The notes under the pieces: model-generated | What the model saw: the letters and a program-made list of their open reading frames with translations, nothing else | What the model was told of the DNA's origin: nothing | Database searches by the model: none | Origin: Agromyces larvae | GTDB lineage: Bacteria; Actinomycetota; Actinomycetes; Actinomycetales; Microbacteriaceae | Direction: 5' to 3' | NCBI RefSeq assembly: GCF_022811705.1 | Contig: NZ_CP094528.1 | Coordinates: 3,534,001 to 3,598,000, forward strand | DNA length: 64,000 bases | Translations under genes and position numbers: made by a program | Part shown: one piece after another, positions 63,344-64,000 of the stretch | How positions within the stretch are numbered: position 1 is the first letter of the stretch | How the letters are laid out: each line of letters opens with the position of its first letter

Positions 63344-63938
63344 GCAGGTGCCAGACGAGGGCTGCGCCGGCCAGCGTCACCGTGGCACTCACCGCAGCCA
63401 GGATGATGCGCCCGAGTCTCTTCGCGGGATACGCCGCGATCGCCTGACCCGCCAGCCCGATGGCGACCGCGACGCCGATCAGCACCGCGCTGGCGAGCAC
63501 GATGCCCACCGGGTTCATACCCGTGCATTCCGTGGACGCCCCGGTGCAGCTCCGGAACGGACCGCCCGCGCCGCTGCTGTCGTAATCGTGCAAGCTGATC
63601 GAGAGCCAGTACATCGCGGCGAGGTTGAGCGGTAAGGCGATGCAGGTCAGCATCACCGTCAGCACCGGGCCGAGCACATGCCGAGCGCGTACCCCCGTGC
63701 TCGCGTCCTGTGCAGGCAGCCGGCGGTCGAGTTCGTCGAGTCGCGCCGAGGTCGTCAGGGGCAGGGCGGCGGATGCGACGGGGCCGGCGTTCGGGTCGGA
63801 CCCCGTCGGCAGCTGCGGGGGAGCGGACCGTCGGCTGAGCGTCACCAGGAGCGCGGCGACCCCGGCCCCGGCCCCCGCCAGCAGCAACATCACGAACACG
63901 ATGCTGAGGAAGTGCCATCCGACGAAGCCCGAGACCAT
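63327..63938 (-). CDS. Membrane protein of unknown function
   Basis: 203 aa. Helices at about 8-35, 90-112, 145-165 and 180-198. An outside loop holds FRSCTGASTECTG with two cysteines. A Pro/Ala-rich cytoplasmic segment lies between helices one and two. Convergent with the preceding membrane gene. Confidence 0.72.
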   Translation of the reverse strand: MVSGFVGWHFLSIVFVMLLLAGAGAGVAALLVTLSRRSAPPQLPTGSDPNAGPVASAALPLTTSARLDELDRRLPAQDASTGVRARHVLGPVLTVMLTCIALPLNLAAMYWLSISLHDYDSSGAGGPFRSCTGASTECTGMNPVGIVLASAVLIGVAVAIGLAGQAIAAYPAKRLGRIILAAVSATVTLAGAALVWHLLTQPR

Positions 63939-64000
63939 GCCTCACGCTAACGGCACGCACCGTCGGGGCGCGACCGCGCGACCGCGCGTTCGGCGCTCGG

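Overview
The window is high-GC actinobacterial DNA. Codon usage, frequent 'gatgcc/catccg' strings and the gene families suggest Microbacteriaceae (Agromyces/Microbacterium-like); the genus is an inference. It falls into three parts: ordinary chromosome with a sugar-uptake operon, an extracellular contractile injection system (eCIS) locus, and a 30.8 kb decayed integrated element at a tRNA-Met gene, followed by a short chromosomal tail.

1-4.7 kb: two maltose/maltodextrin-type ABC permeases (malF, malG) and a GH13 alpha-glucanase in one tightly packed operon. The GH13 gene carries five in-frame copies of a 39-bp hairpin repeat.

4.8-29.8 kb: a eCIS (phage-tail-like injection machine) cluster resembling those of Streptomyces. 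A PAAR tip protein and a single-pass membrane protein lie on the minus strand. On the plus strand are a LuxR-type regulator, a 1049-aa secreted repeat protein, DUF4255 terminator, AAA+ ATPase, DUF4157 protein, sheath, tube, gp41-like protein, a 52-aa protein, an 804-aa Pro/Ala-rich 'VQR' protein, second tube, LysM baseplate protein, VgrG-like spike, gp25, gp6/J-like and gp7/I-like baseplate proteins, and a zinc-ribbon/transmembrane/discoidin-like protein. A minus-strand SARP/BTAD regulator closes the locus. Most plus-strand genes overlap or abut, so they probably form one operon. No obvious tape measure or tail fibre was recognised.

30.0-61.0 kb: tRNA-Thr and tRNA-Met, then an integrated element bounded by 38-bp direct repeats of the tRNA-Met 3' end (30181-30218 and 60941-60978). 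Its mobility genes are broken (excisionase-like gene intact, integrase frameshifted and truncated, MobF/TraA-type relaxase with nonsense and frameshift mutations). It has been invaded by four near-identical 1409-bp IS256-family copies, four 1247-bp IS3/IS407-group copies and one 940-bp IS5-family copy, nearly all with visible target duplications, plus one decayed IS256-like transposase. Removing each IS together with one target duplication exactly rejoins the interrupted genes: a response regulator, a secreted peptidoglycan-binding protein, a Tat-exported protein, an XRE-type regulator and a LuxR remnant. The original cargo was therefore rich in cell-envelope functions (class A penicillin-binding protein, peptidoglycan-binding protein, DUF1906 glycoside-hydrolase-like protein, Tat-exported and membrane proteins) and transcription regulators (two PadR, two LuxR, one XRE).

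61.0-64.0 kb: chromosome resumes with remnants (FtsX-like permease end, frameshifted antitoxin, truncated toxin), a DUF2277 gene and two membrane-protein genes of unknown role.

Gaps without genes: 29803-30023 and 35119-35380 hold nothing I can name; 14102-14417 and 40209-40581 are described below. Family names come from reading motifs by eye, not from database searches.
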